Shown in pieces: positions 46,271 through 58,760 of a stretch of DNA of 64,000 bases. The stretch is from Silene latifolia (lineage: Eukaryota > Streptophyta > Magnoliopsida > Caryophyllales > Caryophyllaceae), in the NCBI RefSeq assembly GCF_048544455.1, contig NC_133538.1, positions 450,877,311 through 450,941,310 of the forward strand, written 5' to 3'. The notes under the pieces are model-generated. The model saw only the letters and a program-made list of their open reading frames with translations. It had not been told where the DNA came from and did not search any database. The position numbers and the translations under genes are program-made. Position 1 is the first letter of the stretch; each line of letters starts with the position of its first letter.

Positions 46271-46736
46271 AACATAAAGCCCAATGATCATTATCTTCAT
46301 CGCTCTCAACTCTTGTTCACGAAGTGTGGGAACTTGTTCTTCTGAAAAGCTCAATGATTCCATTAACAAATCATTAAGGTTTTTCATTTGCAAACTTTCG
46401 GATGAGTTTTTTTTTAGAGTGAAGATAGAGAGAAAAAAGTAAATGCACAAAACAATGGTTATGTTTTAGAGTGGATAATTTGTGTTAAGTCCCTAATATC
46501 TATAATTAAGATGGTGATCTTTGGTGAACCGTGATTACAATTAAAAAATGCGTTATGTAAAAGTAATTAACAATAAATAAAATAAAAGGATATAATACTT
46601 AAGAACACAAATTAAAATAATAAACTAGAAAAGAAGTAGAGAATTTAAGTCATACGATTAAAAAAGATGGTAAAGTAATACAAAGAGAGAAGTTAAATAA
46701 AAAGGAGGAGATGAAGAAAGTATAATAGAGAGAAGT

Positions 46737-46769
<33 letters not shown>

Positions 46770-47042
46770 ATTATGTTTTAGTAGATCTTATTCACAACAA
46801 AAAACGCTTATAAAGGTTGTACCATTCGGTGATCCGTGGCTTTCTTTATGATTGGTCAGTCATAGGATGAATGACCATGATTTAATATTGAATATTATCT
46901 AATAATTTATTTACAAATGAATGGTTAAGATTCACTCTTAAGAACCATCTACTTTTTATGTTGTTCTAACCCTAAATTATTGTTTTCCCACCAAATGCAA
47001 AATTTTCAATCATTGATTATAATAAATCTTACAATCATATAT
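46271..47042. other. AT-rich intergenic sequence
   Basis: No convincing gene. A short minus-strand frame (46247-46387, with LREQELRAMKIMIIGL and a hydrophobic end) could be a relic but cannot be assigned. A GA microsatellite is at 46739-46767. Confidence 0.55.
46739..46767. repeat. (GA)n microsatellite
   Basis: About 14 GA units without interruption. Confidence 0.95.
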
Positions 47043-47047
47043 ACACC

Positions 47048-48183
47048 TGTAGTAAGGGTCAGGCTACAACAATTTTGAGCCATGATCCAGGTGACCAAAC
47101 CAGCCAGCACCAGTCCTACCAGCAGAAGCCATCATGGCTAGCTGAAACTCTTTTTAATTAAACCATAAAAACTAAACCAAGGAGCTAGGCCGGGCCAGCA
47201 ATGCACCAACCAAACACATGTGATTCCGGATAAAGTTTATTTCCTCATTTGGCCAGACAATTGGGAAAGTAATATCAGGAGACGTTTGGCCTTGTTTCGT
47301 ACAGCATCAGATAACACCTAGAGCACAAAATCAACTTGCAATAACGACCAAGCCTATCCACAATAATAGCCAAAGGAGGAGTCAGGCCTGTCACTGTCAC
47401 AACAGCTTTCTTTTGTTTTTACTTCAGTTTTTTCACCGTTTACCCTATCCAACCGTTGTAAGATAGACCATTTATCTTTATATCTTATGTAAGAAGCAAT
47501 CCTGGCCCTTGGATGATATTTCATAGGGTTTATTGCACTGAGAACTTGAGCAAAGGCCTATATAAGGACCATTCAACAGCCAATAACATTCAGACTTTTG
47601 ATTAATGAACAAAAACCCGAAATTTTTCTCAAGTATTTTCAAATCTTAATTCTTGCCGAGTCCTAGAGTTAAGTCAGGCTTAATGCCATTTTCTAGTATT
47701 GATGAAGTACCTGTGGGTGGGATTCTCTTAATCCTGTGCTTGCCGTGTGTTGTCTGAACCTCATTGTTGCCTTAAGTTTGATACTTTCTCTACTTCCTGT
47801 GATGGTGTCAAATTTTTGGCTTAAATTGTTGAGCTAATTTCCTGTGCTTGCTGTGGTTATTAGTTTGATAATTATATCCAGTTTTATCCAGAAAAACTTC
47901 AAAGAAAACAGTCACATTGTCAATCCAGTGAAATTGTTTAACTCTATCTGTACCAGTCTATTGTGAGAATTTCTAAAAATACTTAGAGGTCTTGTAAAAT
48001 CTTGAAATTTTGATTAGTGTTAGTTTACCCTTTTAAATACATTGTCTCCAAATTTCATGAATTGTTAAGCTCATTTACTAGTTTCACTAAATTATTGAAG
48101 TTTATTGCATCTCTGAGGAAGTCTGTATTTGTGGCTTTGTCATGATTCATCATTTCTGTCAAAGTTCCATACTTTACAGTGCA
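47048..48183 (+). repeat. Element E 5' LTR
   Basis: TGTAGTAAGG...CAGTGCA, similar along its length to 52753-53888 with noticeable divergence. It contains no CGATCG array. Confidence 0.88.
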
Positions 48184-48186
48184 ATT

Positions 48187-48203
48187 TGGTTACCAGAGCC
48201 AGG
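48187..48203 (+). other. Element E primer binding site, degenerate
   Basis: TGGTTACCAGAGCCAGG, 3 nt after the LTR; a variant of the tRNA-Met site TGGTATCAGAGC. Confidence 0.55.
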
Positions 48204-48293
48204 TTATAACATAATTCCATCTTGTATTAGTCTTTAGTGAGAAAAAGTGAGTTCATTTATCCTAACTACAACAAAAACACAAAAAACAACCCA

Positions 48294-49659
48294 ATGAGTG
48301 AAGAGAGACTTGCTGGTATTGAAACAAGAATAGAGACTCTGACAGGAAATGTGGATACTTTGCTCAATGCTGTCCATATTGTCATGGAAAGATTTCCAAA
48401 TCATGACACAAGAAAGGAACCACCACCTTTCAGAGGAAGAGGATGGGGGAGATGGATTGCAATGGGAGCAGGAAAGAGACAGCCACAACATGATCCTTAT
48501 GAGGAAACCAACTCTGAGTTAGATAACTCAGGAATGGAGGAAGGAATCTACAATGCCAGAGACAAAGATGTAAAGGTAGACATTCCTGAATTCCATGGTA
48601 GGTTAAACCTGAAGATTTATTAGATTGGCTTAGATCTGTTGAAAGAATTATTGAATATAAGTATTACAATGATAGGAAGTCCTTTAAGGTTGCCATTCTC
48701 AAATTTAAAGGGTATGCTTCTCTATGGTATGAGATTAGGAAACATCAAAGGATCGGGGATGGGAAGGAACCAATCAGGTCTTGGGCTAAATTGAAAAAGA
48801 ATCTGAAAGAAAAATTTATAGCGAAAGACTACACCCAAGACATGTTCATTAAACTGACCCAGCTGAAACAAGACCAACAAACTATTGAGTCGTACCTTAG
48901 GAACTTTGATTAGTTAACCCTACAATGTGAGATTACTGAGAAACCTGAGCAAAATATTGCTAGGTTTATGGAGGGTCTAGACCTAAAATAGCTAGCAGGG
49001 TTAGAATGCAACAAGTTTGGTCATTTGATAAAGCTGTCAACTTGGCTTTGAGGATTGAGAAATTGGGAATTGTGAAGCCTGTGATGTCTAAGTTGCCTTC
49101 TAGAACACTTTTCAAACCTTACACAGGTGTGAGGATTGGAGAGACACCCAAACCTGTCACTCAGAGCACCACAAATAAGGGAAAGGCCCATGTAAACTCA
49201 AAAGTTAATCCTACTACATCAAGAGACAAGATAAGGTGTTTCCAGTGCCAAGGATTTGGTCACTTTAGAAAGGATTGTCCTTCCAACAAGACTCATACCC
49301 TGATGAAAATTGAAGAATGGGAAAGAGAGGGCCTCATTGAGTATGAGGAGGATGAAACTCTGGTTTTAGAAGAGGTGGAGACAGAAGAGGGATCAAGCCA
49401 GGGACAAGTTATTGCTCCTTCTAACACAGGACACAGCTTGGTCTTATGGAGAATTATGCACTCCCAACATGCTCCTTTGAAAGCTGACCAAAGGTCCCTA
49501 ATCTTCAAGAGCAAGTGCACAGTCCAGGGAAGGGTTTGTAATATGATAATTGATCGGGGAAGCTACACCAATGTTGCCTCCACTACTCTTGTTAACAAGC
49601 TGAGCTTACCTACCCAAGACCATCCAAATCCATACAAATTGAGATGGTTGAATAAATGA
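48294..49659 (+). pseudogene. Element E gag and protease N-terminus
   Basis: Probable start MSEERLAGIETRIETL at 48294. The Gag core continues after a 1-bp loss near 48620 (LDWLRSVERIIEYKYY, SLWYEIRKHQR), with a stop near 48912 (fits CAG to TAG) and another frame break near 48990. From 49006 it is open: WSFDKAVNLALRIEK, then the knuckle CFQCQGFGHFRKDC (about 49240-49282) and the protease site NMIIDRGSYTNVAS near 49545-49590, where the usual D-G/S-G is DRG. It would make capsid and protease; it cannot now. Confidence 0.83.
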
Positions 49660-51370
49660 TCATAGGTGAAGGTTGACAAGCAATGTGTTGTGTCATTCTC
49701 CATTGGAAAAGTATACAAAGATGAGGTGCTATGTGATGTAGTACCCATGGATGCCTGTCATCTCTTGCTGGGAAGGCCATGGGAATTTGACATGAACACT
49801 ACTCACCGGACATGGACAATACTTACAGCTTCAAGTACAATGGCAAGAAAGTCACCTTGACTCCCTTGCCACAAAACCAAAGGATCTATGGAATTCCTAA
49901 CATGCCTGAAGAACTAAATGGTGTGTTGTTTCTATCAGAAGTAGCTATGATAAAAGAGATCAAGTGAGAATAGCCTATCTTGGTTCTGTTGTCAAAGGAA
50001 ATTTAGAAAGAAGTGAGCAATGAGATACCTGCAGAAGTTAAAATCATTGATTCAGAAGTACAGGGAAGTTTTCCCAGCTAAGTTGCCTAGTGGGTTACCC
50101 CCACTGATAGGGATTGAACATCACATTGACCTGGTGCCTGGTTCTGTGCTGCCTAACAGACCAGCTTACATATGCGATCCCACTGCAACCAAAGAGCTGC
50201 AGCACCAAATTGAAGAACTGATGGCCAAGGGGTTTGTGAGGGAGTCACCGAGTCCATGTGCAGTGCCTGCCTTGCTGGTACGGAAAAAGGATGGGACTTA
50301 GAGGATGTGTGCTGACAGTAGAGCAATCAATAACATCACTTTCAAGTATAGATTTCCAATCCCAAGATTGGTTAATATGCTGGATGAGCTTAGTGGAGCC
50401 ACTATCTTTTCAAAGATAGATCTTAGAAAGGGTTACCATCAATTTAGACTCAGGGAGGGAGATGCATGGAAAACCGCATTCAAGACTAAGCATGGCCTCT
50501 ATGAGTGGCTAGTTATGCCATTTGGGGTCTCTAATGCCCCTAGCACATTCATGAGGTTAATGACAAAGGTGTTGAGACCATGTTTGGGCAAATTTTCTGT
50601 AGTCTACTTTGATGACATATTAATATACAGCAGCAGCTCTTCTGAACACCTCAAGCATCTAGAAACTTTGTTCAGAATCCTCAAGGAACATAAACTCTTT
50701 AGCAAGTTAGAGAAGTGCACTTTTATAGTAAAGGAAGTGGCCTTCTTAGGATATATTGTATCTGGAAGGGGTATCTCTGTTGACCAGGAGAAGGTAGCAG
50801 CAATACAATCATGGCCAACTCCTAAGACAATCACTGAGGTGAGGGAGTTCCATAGATTGGCTTCTTTCTACAGAAGATTCATCAGGAATTTTAGTGCAGT
50901 TGTTGCACCCATCATTGAATGCATGAAGAAGGGAGAATTTCAGTGGACTGAGGTTGCTCAACAATCCTTTGAAAAGATAAAGAAGATGATGCGTGAGACC
51001 CATATCCTGAAGCTACAAGATTTTGATCAACTATTTAAAGTTGAGTGTGATGCCAGTGGGGTAGGAATTGGAGCAGTTCTAATATAGTGCCAGAGACCTG
51101 TGGCGTATTTCAGTGAAAAGTTGAGTGGTGCCAAACTGAAATACTCTACATATGACAAAAGAATTTTATGTAATTGTTAAATTAGTCATGCACTGGAGTG
51201 ATTATCTGAAACCAAAACCATTTATGTTACATTAAGATCATAAAGCTTTGAGGTTTATCAAAAGTCAGCATAAGTTGAGTCACAGGCATGCCAAATAGGT
51301 TGAATTCTTGCAATCCTTTACATTTTCAAGTAAGTATAAGGAAGGAAAACTTAATGCTGACTTTCTTTAC
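49660..51370 (+). pseudogene. Element E protease C-terminus, reverse transcriptase, RNase H
   Basis: Protease tail CHLLLGRPWEFD at about 49757-49790, then RT in two open pieces (50020-50301, 50305-51087) separated by one TAG at 50302 where other elements have Trp (TGG to TAG). RT motifs are intact: [38 protein letters not shown] and YFDDILIYS. RNase H begins [14 protein letters not shown] and is broken from 51088 by stops and frame changes. No chance of a full product, but the damage is light in RT. Confidence 0.84.
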
Positions 51371-51393
51371 TGAAAGTCATTGAACAAAGAGTT

Positions 51394-52866
51394 TTGGGAT
51401 TTGAGTTTATGAAGGAGCTGTACAGGGAAGATCCTGACTTTTCTGAGGAATGGATTAACCTTTCCGAGGGAGGTCCAACTCAGGGAAATAAGTATCCAGT
51501 TCATAAGGGATTCATGTTCCATGGAAATAAGTTATGTGTGCCTAGAGAGTCCTACAGGGATCTGTTGATCAAGGAGATACATTAAGGAGGGTTATGAGGA
51601 CACTTTGGTTTCAGAAAACTTTGGATATCTTGCAAGATCAGTTTTATTGGCCAAGAATAATGGGTGATGTCCAGGTGGTTCTTAGAAGGTGTTCAGTGTG
51701 TCAAAGGGACAAGAGTTCATTCAAAGAAGGACCTTATGCACCTCTACTAGTTCCAGCGAGACCATGGAAAGATGTAAGCATGGACTTCATAGTGGCTCTT
51801 CCAAGGACAGTAAGGAGAAAGGTTTCTATAATGGTTGTGGTCGACAGGATCAGCAAAATGGCTCATTTCATAGCATGCAAGAAGACTGAGGATGCAACCA
51901 GTGTGGCTGAACTATATTTAAAGGAAATTGTGAGGCTCCATGGAGTTCCTATGACTATTGTATCAGTTAGGGACACCAAGTTCATGAGCTATTTCTGGAA
52001 GACACTATAGAAGCTGCTCAATCCAAGCTCTTATTCAGCACTGCTCACCACTCACACACAGATGGCCAACTAAGATCACCAACAAAACACTGGGGAGGAT
52101 CCTAAGGTACATAGTGAGCAAGTCATTGAAGGATTGGGATCTGAAGTTAGCTCAAGCAGAATTTGCTTTCAACAGGGCCCCATATACTACAACTGGCCAC
52201 AACCCCTTTGAGGTGGTTTATGGGGTCAATCCATAGATGTCTATAGAGTTGTCAAAAATCCCAAGAGGAGAATTGAACTTTGAGGCCAAAGCCAGAGCTG
52301 ACCAGTTACTAAAGTTGCATGAAACTGTCAAGAAACAAATTAAATTGGCAAATGAGAGGTACAAGAAGCAGTCCAAAGTCCCTTAGAAAAAGAAAGATTT
52401 TACACCAGGAGATCTAGTCTGGATTAATCTATGGAAAGAAAGGTTCCCCTCCAAAAGAAAGGACAAGCTAATGCCTAGGGCTGATGGACCCTTCGAGATC
52501 CCTGAAAAGATAGGGCCAAATGCTTATAAGGTGGGCCTCCCTGCAGATTATGGACTTTATGGGACATTTAATATTGGAGACCTGAGTCCTTACTATGATT
52601 CAAAGGGAGAGCAGAGTATAGGCTTGAGGTCAAGCCTTTTTCAAGAAGGGGAGGTTGCAGCTGGAGCTGATGAGCATGGCCAACACATTTTTGATAATAA
52701 CCAAAAACAGACCAGCCATGGCCTTCAGGTATTAAGCCACAATCCAAGCCACTGCAGCAAGGATCACGCTACAACAACTCTGAGCCTTGATCCAGGAGAC
52801 CAAACCAGCCAGCACCAGTCCTACCAGCAACAACCATCATGGCTAGCTAAAACTCTTTTTAATTAA
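51394..52866 (+). pseudogene. Element E integrase, last ORF running into the LTR
   Basis: Zinc region and core at 51594-52010: RCSVCQRDKSSF, first Asp in VSMDFIVALP, then TIVSVRDTKF, where the catalytic Asp of SDRD is Val. Several stops follow (52011, 52240, 52385). The final piece, 52471-52866, has DGPFEIPEKIGPNAYKV and ends with the CRM-like LRSSLFQEGE and a Q/S-rich tail whose last 38 codons lie within the 3' LTR. In CRM elements this tail can carry a targeting motif; I cannot confirm one here. Confidence 0.8.
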
Positions 52867-53888
52867 ACCACAAAAACTAAACCAAGGAGCAAGGCCATGC
52901 CAACAATGCACTAATCAGTCACATGTGATTCCTGATAAAGTTTGTTTCCTCATTTGGCCAGACAATTCGGAAATTAATATCCTTAGACGTTTGGCCTTGT
53001 TTCATACAACATCAGATAACACCTATAGCACACAATCAACTTGCAACAAAGACCAAGCCTTTCCACAAAAATAGCCAAAGGAGAAGTCAGACATGTCACT
53101 GTCACAACAGCTTTCTTTTGTTTTTACTTCAGTTTTTTCACCTTTTACCCTATGCAACCGTTGTAAGATAGATCATTTATCTTTATGTCCTATGTACGAA
53201 GAAATCCTGGTCCTTGTATTAGATTTCTTAGGGTTTATTGTACTGAGAAGTTGAGCAAAGGCCTATATAAGGACCTTTCAGCAGCTTGTAACATTCAGAC
53301 TTTTTGATTAAAGAACAAAAATCTGAGATTTCTCTCAAGTATTTTCAAATCTTAATTCTTGCTGAGTCCTAAAGTTAAGTTAGGATTAATGACATTCTCT
53401 AGTGTTGATTAAGTACCTGTGGGTGAGATTCTTTCATTCCTGTGCTTGCTGTGGGTTGTCTGAACCTCATTGTTGCTTTAAGTTTGATACTTTCTGTGCT
53501 TATTGTGATTGTGTTAAATTTTTAGCTTAAATTGTTGAGCTAATTTCTTGTGCTTGCTGTGGTTATTAGTTTGATAATTATATCCAGTTTTATCCAGAAA
53601 AAATTCAAAGAAAACAGTCACATTGTCAATCCTGTGAAATTGTTTAACTCTGTCTGTACCAGTCTGTTGTGAGAATTTCTAAAAATACTTAGGGGGCTTG
53701 TAAATATTGAAATTTAGATCAGTGTTAGTTTATCCTTTTAACTACATTGTCTCCAAATTTCATGAATTGTTAAGCTCATTTACTATTTTTACTAAATTAT
53801 TGAAGTTTATTGCATTTCTGAGGAAGTCTGTGTTTGTGGCTTTATCAAGATTCATCATTTATGTCAAAGGTCCATACTTTACACTGCA
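52753..53888 (+). repeat. Element E 3' LTR
   Basis: TGCAGCAAGG...CACTGCA. The nearest purine-rich tract, caagaaggggagg, ends about 98 bp upstream (52654), not next to the LTR as expected. Confidence 0.85.
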
Positions 53889-53900
53889 ACACCTCTTTTT

Positions 53901-54720
53901 ATCGTACGTTTCTATGATTATTCATTAGCAACGTAAGATCGATAGCAAGTTAAGATGTCATAAGTGGAATGACATCTTAACCAAGTCTTACGTTCCGATC
54001 ATATATAAATCCTTATTAATCGTACATTGCTATGATTAGTTCTTCATTGTTGATCGGGACAATTAACTAATTATAGCAACATGCGATGGATAACATCTTA
54101 AACCATAAGTGGAATGACAAGTTAACCATAAGTGGAATGAAATCTTAACCTTAAGTCTTACGTTCCGATAATAAATAAAGTCGTATTGATCGTACATTGC
54201 TATGATTACTTGTACATTGTTGATCAGGACAATTAACTAATTATAGATGTACTATTAATAACATCATAAGATAAAGTGGAATAACAATTTAACCTTAACT
54301 CTTACATTCCTATCTTATATAAACCCATCTAGATCATACGTTTAATCTTAATTCTTATGTTCCGATCATATATAAACCCATATTGATTGAACGTTGCTAT
54401 AAATAGTCGTACCATGTTGATCGGGACAATTAACGACTAATTATAGCACCGTACTATCAATAACATCTTAAAGTAAAGTTGAAAACATCTTAGCCTTATA
54501 GTCTTAATTTCCGATCTTATTTAAACTTATATTGATATCGTACGTTGCTATGATTAGTCAATAGAAACATACGATCGATAACATCTTAAACCACAAGTGG
54601 CATGACAGCTTAACTTTAAGTCTTACGTTCCAATTATATATAAACCCGTATAGATCATATGTTGCTATGATTAGTCTTACATTATTGATAGGGACATATT
54701 AGCAATTATTTTATCTTTTC
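53901..54720. repeat. Degenerate tandem repeat, units of about 117-170 bp
   Basis: The landmark ATCGTACATTGCTATGATTA recurs in altered form at 53901, 54019, 54189, 54333, 54386, 54537 and 54654. Other shared blocks are gggacaattaactaattatag and taagtggaatgaca. Spacing is irregular, so units have lost or gained segments. Confidence 0.75.
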
Positions 54721-54778
54721 CGGATCACGGTTATATCACTTGTCATTGTAATGTAGAAACTCTAATACCCTAAAAAAT

Positions 54779-54821
54779 CCTAAACCTTAAACCCTAAACC
54801 TTAAACCCCAAACCCTAAACC
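54779..54821. repeat. Short interstitial telomere-like tract
   Basis: Six or so degenerate units of CCCTAAA (cctaaaccttaaaccctaaa...). More single units lie at 54767-54777 and 54846-54852, the latter touching element F. Confidence 0.65.
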
Positions 54822-56006
54822 GTGAATCCCAAAATAAACGTAGAAACCCTAATGTAACACTACCATACACCAAGGTGCCTTACCAAGAGCACTTAGTACA
54901 TGAGAATGCTACCATCTCGGTTAACCGAGGCATAGTAATCAAAAGTGACCATCAAGAAACGTACTTTAACTAAATAAGTTTAAAGTTATTACATCAAAGC
55001 TAAAACTGAAAAGTAAGATACAACTGTTCCAAACCAAAAACAAACTAAAGTAACAAATGTTATGATACAATAGTGGAAGTCTATGACCCTGACACGTGGT
55101 GGCTCCATCCCCAGCTAATCCCGCACGCATCCAGGATATACCTGCTAAACAACTTCACTATCCCCGAATGGATCACCACAGTTTTCAAAATATTTAAACG
55201 AGGTCAGTTACTGCATAAACAATATAAGACAAAATAACAGACAATTACACAATCACAACCCTCCAACACCGTCACATCACCAATCATTTGACTACACACT
55301 AAAATGTGTAGCCCTGCCAGAATATCCATCGCAAAAGACATTCCACGCCGCCAGTGGGGGACCGCAACCGTTCCCACCTAAGCCCCGGTCATCTCCATCG
55401 AGCGAATAACCCATGTTCCTTAATGTGCACATCCCCCTTGTGACGGGAACCACAAGGGGCGAATCAAGGGCGTGAAGCCACTCCCGCAAGTGAGTCCACT
55501 CTGCCGAGGGCGCACCTCGCGAGCCACAGACAAACAACAACCAATCAAAATACCAATTTAACCAATGCCAAAAACCAATTACGATATAATCAACATGCCA
55601 ATCAACCAAACAACCATCTTATAATCATTTACACAATAACTGAGTAGGAAAACCCTACCTAGAATGAAATCACCAATATCAATCACAAGCAGCGGATCAA
55701 AAGTATTCCTCTACAAAATCACCTCCTATAATCAAATAATCATACAATTACAATCTATAGCATCAACAATACCAATAATCCCCAATCCACCCAATTAAGG
55801 TTTAAACAATACTAACAATTTGACATAAAAACGGTACAAGGATCTTACCTATAATACGACGATCTCAACGGTATAAAGAACTCGAAAATCTGACAACTCT
55901 AGCCCTTTGATTTGATAGCAATGCGAAAAGAGAAATCAACGTTGTTTGCTTTCTTTATGAAAAGGTTTAGAATTTGGGTAAAAATTAAAAGAACTAACGG
56001 AAATAC

Positions 56007-56016
56007 TTTATATATA
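56007..56016 (-). promoter_or_regulatory. TATA box in element F LTR
   Basis: TATATATAAA on the minus strand, about 55 bp downstream of the palindrome array. Confidence 0.5.
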
Positions 56017-56070
56017 TCTCCTCACGCGTTACTATCAAACCCGGCTAAAACTCGTATAAGTCGCAAAACT

Positions 56071-56135
56071 CGATCGAGTAATTAAGGTACTCGATCAAGT
56101 ACCGCCTACTTGATTGAGTTGCCCTTACTCGATCG
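56071..56135. repeat. CGATCG array in element F LTR
   Basis: Cores at 56071, 56092 (cgatca), 56111 (tgattg) and 56130; intervals 21, 19, 19. Decayed units continue to about 56215 (tctgtcgag- and tctatcgag-like, as in D). Confidence 0.8.
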
Positions 56136-56241
56136 AGTACCCATCAGGCAGAACGTACTCCAGAATGCAAAACTAACGTACTCGACAGAGTAAGCCCTAC
56201 TCGATAGAGTACCCAATAGCTCATAAGTCCGAGGTATTACA

Positions 56242-56462
56242 GTCTTCCCTCCTTCAAAATGAACTTCGTCCCCGAAGTTCAAACCCATAACAAAAAAGAA
56301 ACTTACCAACTCAACTATGACACAATGACACAACCTAAACTCAAAAAAAAACTTAAACACAACTCATTAAGACTCAAAACAAACACTTACTTTACCAAAA
56401 CTGACCAAAAACCATACCAAAACCTTATGCGACCATCTCCTACCTCCCTAAAAGAAACATGG
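56242..56462 (-). other. Element F polypurine tract and 3' untranslated region
   Basis: gtcttccctcctt (56242-56254), the reverse of AAGGAGGGAAGAC, adjoins the LTR exactly as in D. Confidence 0.75.
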
Positions 56463-57716
56463 TTACATCCCCGTAACCACACATACCTGATCAAAAAGTG
56501 ACGGGTAGCGTTCTTTCATGGCTTCCTCCGCCTCCCAAGTTGCTTCCACAACGTTCTGGTTCGACCATAAAACCTTTAGCAACACAGTCTCCACAGTTCT
56601 AGTCATGCGAACCTTGCGATCTAGGATCTCTTTTGGCACTTCAAGGTAAGACAAGGATTCATCCAACTTAATGTTTTCAACCTCTAGCATATGAGAAGGG
56701 TCACTCACATACTTCCGTAACTAAGACATATGAAACACATTATGCACCCGATCTAAAGCTGGTGGAAAAGCTAAGCGATAAGCAACCTCTCCTACCAGAA
56801 TCTCATAAGGGCCAGTGAACTTTTGGATTAGCTTACCTTTCTTACCAAATCGCATCACACCACGCATAGGTGACACTTTCAAAAGAATCTTGTCCCCAAC
56901 CGGGAACTCAATGTCCCGACGATATAAGTCTGCATAACTCTTTTGTCGATCTTGTGCTGCTTTCATCTTTTGCCTAATCAAATTCACATGTTCAACCATA
57001 TGCTGTACCATCTGTGGACCTAGAACCACTGCCTCAGCGTTATCATCCTAGCAAATTAGACTCCTGCATCTCCTCCCATATAAAGCCTCAAACGGAGCCA
57101 TCCCAATACTCGTATGGTAGCTGTTTTTGTAAGAAAACTCAATCAAATCCAACCTATCCTCCCAGCTACCACCAAAATCCATCACACAATCCCTTAAAAT
57201 GTCTTCAAAGGTCTTGATTATTCTCTCTGTCTGCCCATCGGTCGCAGGATGAAATGCAGTACTCATCTTCAAGGTAGTCCCCATCAATTCCTGTAACTCT
57301 TGCCAAAACCGAGAAATGAATCTCGCATATGGATCTGACACAATGTCCTTTGGCACTCCATGTACCCTCACTACATTATTCCTGTAGCCATTTGCCAACT
57401 GCACCTTATTCCATGTATTTTTCATGGGAATAAAATGAGCTGACTTGGTCAAACGATCAACGATCACCCATATCATGTTGTTACCTTGCTGACTCCTCTG
57501 TAAATTCACGATGAAATTCACGGAGATAGATTCCCATTTCCACTCAGGTAGCTCAAGAGACGGAATCTTACCTTGCGGTCTTCGTTGTTCCCCCTTGACT
57601 CTCTGACTAGTCAAACATCTAGCCACAAACTCAGCTGTCTCCCTCTTTATCCCAGGCCACCAAAACGTGTTCCTAAGATCCTTATAAAGCTTGGATGCAC
57701 TGAATATGGTGTGCAA
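56463..57716 (-). pseudogene. Element F integrase with chromodomain
   Basis: Read downward from 57716: zinc region (FWWPGIKRETAEFVARCLT, with the first Cys pair altered), core with NFIVNLQRSQQ where the first catalytic Asp is Asn, SDPYARF for the second, and GQTERIIKTFED for Glu. Then [18 protein letters not shown] (56720-57029) and a chromodomain near 56470-56560 (LLKVLWSNQNVVEATWEAE). Stops at 57047 and 56720 separate the three open pieces. Confidence 0.82.
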
Positions 57717-58760
57717 TGAGCCTCTGTCATGATTATATTTTTCAACTCCTCATCCTTAGGTACACACCATCTCCCATCAAACCGAACACTCCCATCAGAA
57801 TGGATAGAGAACCGAGACACCGTCCCTTTCTTTACTTTTGCTCGCTACTCCTGAATCTTGGGATCAAAAGCCTATTTTCTGTGAATATCATCATAAAGAT
57901 CCGACTGAACTGTCAAATCACCTCCAGCATCCCCTTTCTGGATCACATATATCCCCATCTTGGTCACTTCATCTTTCAACCTCATCAGTGACATAACTGT
58001 GCATAGAGAATGCACACTCTTCCTGCTCAATACATCGGCCACCACATTAGCCTTCCCTTCATGGTATATGATATCTATGTCATAGTCTCGTATGAGCTCC
58101 ATCCACCTCCTCTGCCTCATGTTCAACTGCTATTGAGTAAAGATGTACTTTAGAATTATGTGATCATAAAACACATTAAAGGTCGTCCTATATTGATAGT
58201 GTCTCCAAATCTTGAGAGCAAACACAAGTGCACCCAACTCTAGATCATGCGTCGGATAGTTCTCCTCATAAGACTTAATTGCCTAGAAGCATAGGCAATG
58301 ACTTTCCCATTCTGCATCAACACATAACCCAACCCGTTCTTCAAAGCATCTGTATACACCTCGATGTTCTCACTCCCTTCAGGTAAAGCTAAGACTGGAG
58401 TTGTGATCAAACGCTTCTTTAATGTTTGGAACGCCGTCTCACAACTTTCATCCCAACGAAACCTGTTCTCTTTACTCATCAACGCTGTTATAGGTCTGGC
58501 GATCTTGGAAAAGTCTTTCACGAACCATCGATAGTACCCTGCCAAACCCAAGAAACTCCTGATCTCAGCCACATTCTTTGGTGCCTCCCAGTTAGACACC
58601 GCATCAATCTTGCAAGGATCCACAGCTACACCCTCGTTAGAGATCACATGGCCAAGAAAAGCCACTTTCTCTTACCAGAACTCACACTTAGAAAACTTAG
58701 CATACAATTGGTGTCACGGAGAGTTTGCAACACCAATCGTAAATGCTCCTTATGCTCCTC
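57717..58760 (-). pseudogene. Element F end of RT and RNase H
   Basis: From 58665: [37 protein letters not shown], then RNase H with [16 protein letters not shown] and ANVVADVLSRK (57872-58126). A stop (58663 region), a frameshift near 58240 and others interrupt. The RT palm, including the catalytic box, is missing because G cuts the element at 58760. Confidence 0.8.

Larger units (their letters stand above)
47048..53888 (+). mobile_element. Element E: CRM-like chromovirus
   Basis: 6.84 kb, LTRs 47048-48183 and 52753-53888 (both 1136 bp), duplications acacc (47043-47047, 53889-53893). Gag, protease, RT, RNase H and integrase are in order on the plus strand, all with stops or frameshifts. Gag (DIPEFHGRLN..., WSFDKAVNLALRIEK), protease tail (HLLLGRPWEFD) and integrase (SMDFIVALPRTVRR) resemble the CRM clade. 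The last ORF ends inside the 3' LTR, another CRM habit. CRM elements concentrate at centromeres in many plants. Confidence 0.85.
54853..56241 (-). repeat. Element F 3' LTR
   Basis: On the minus strand TGTAATACCTCGG to ...TGTTACA, 1389 bp, recognisably related to the D LTR. TATATATAAA lies at 56007-56016 and a palindrome array at 56071-56135. Confidence 0.88.
54853..58760 (-). mobile_element. Element F: Tekay/Del-type chromovirus, truncated
   Basis: 3' LTR at 54853-56241 followed on the minus strand by chromodomain, integrase, RNase H and the end of RT, then cut by element G at 58760. The rest probably resumes beyond the window. Proteins are close to those of D (for example [20 protein letters not shown]) but have more stops. 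Confidence 0.87.

Noticed and set aside
46247..46450. Small membrane-protein gene upstream of the GRF ORF
   Set aside because: Only about 46 codons from its best ATG, low complexity and overlapping the inverted repeat; not supportable as a gene.
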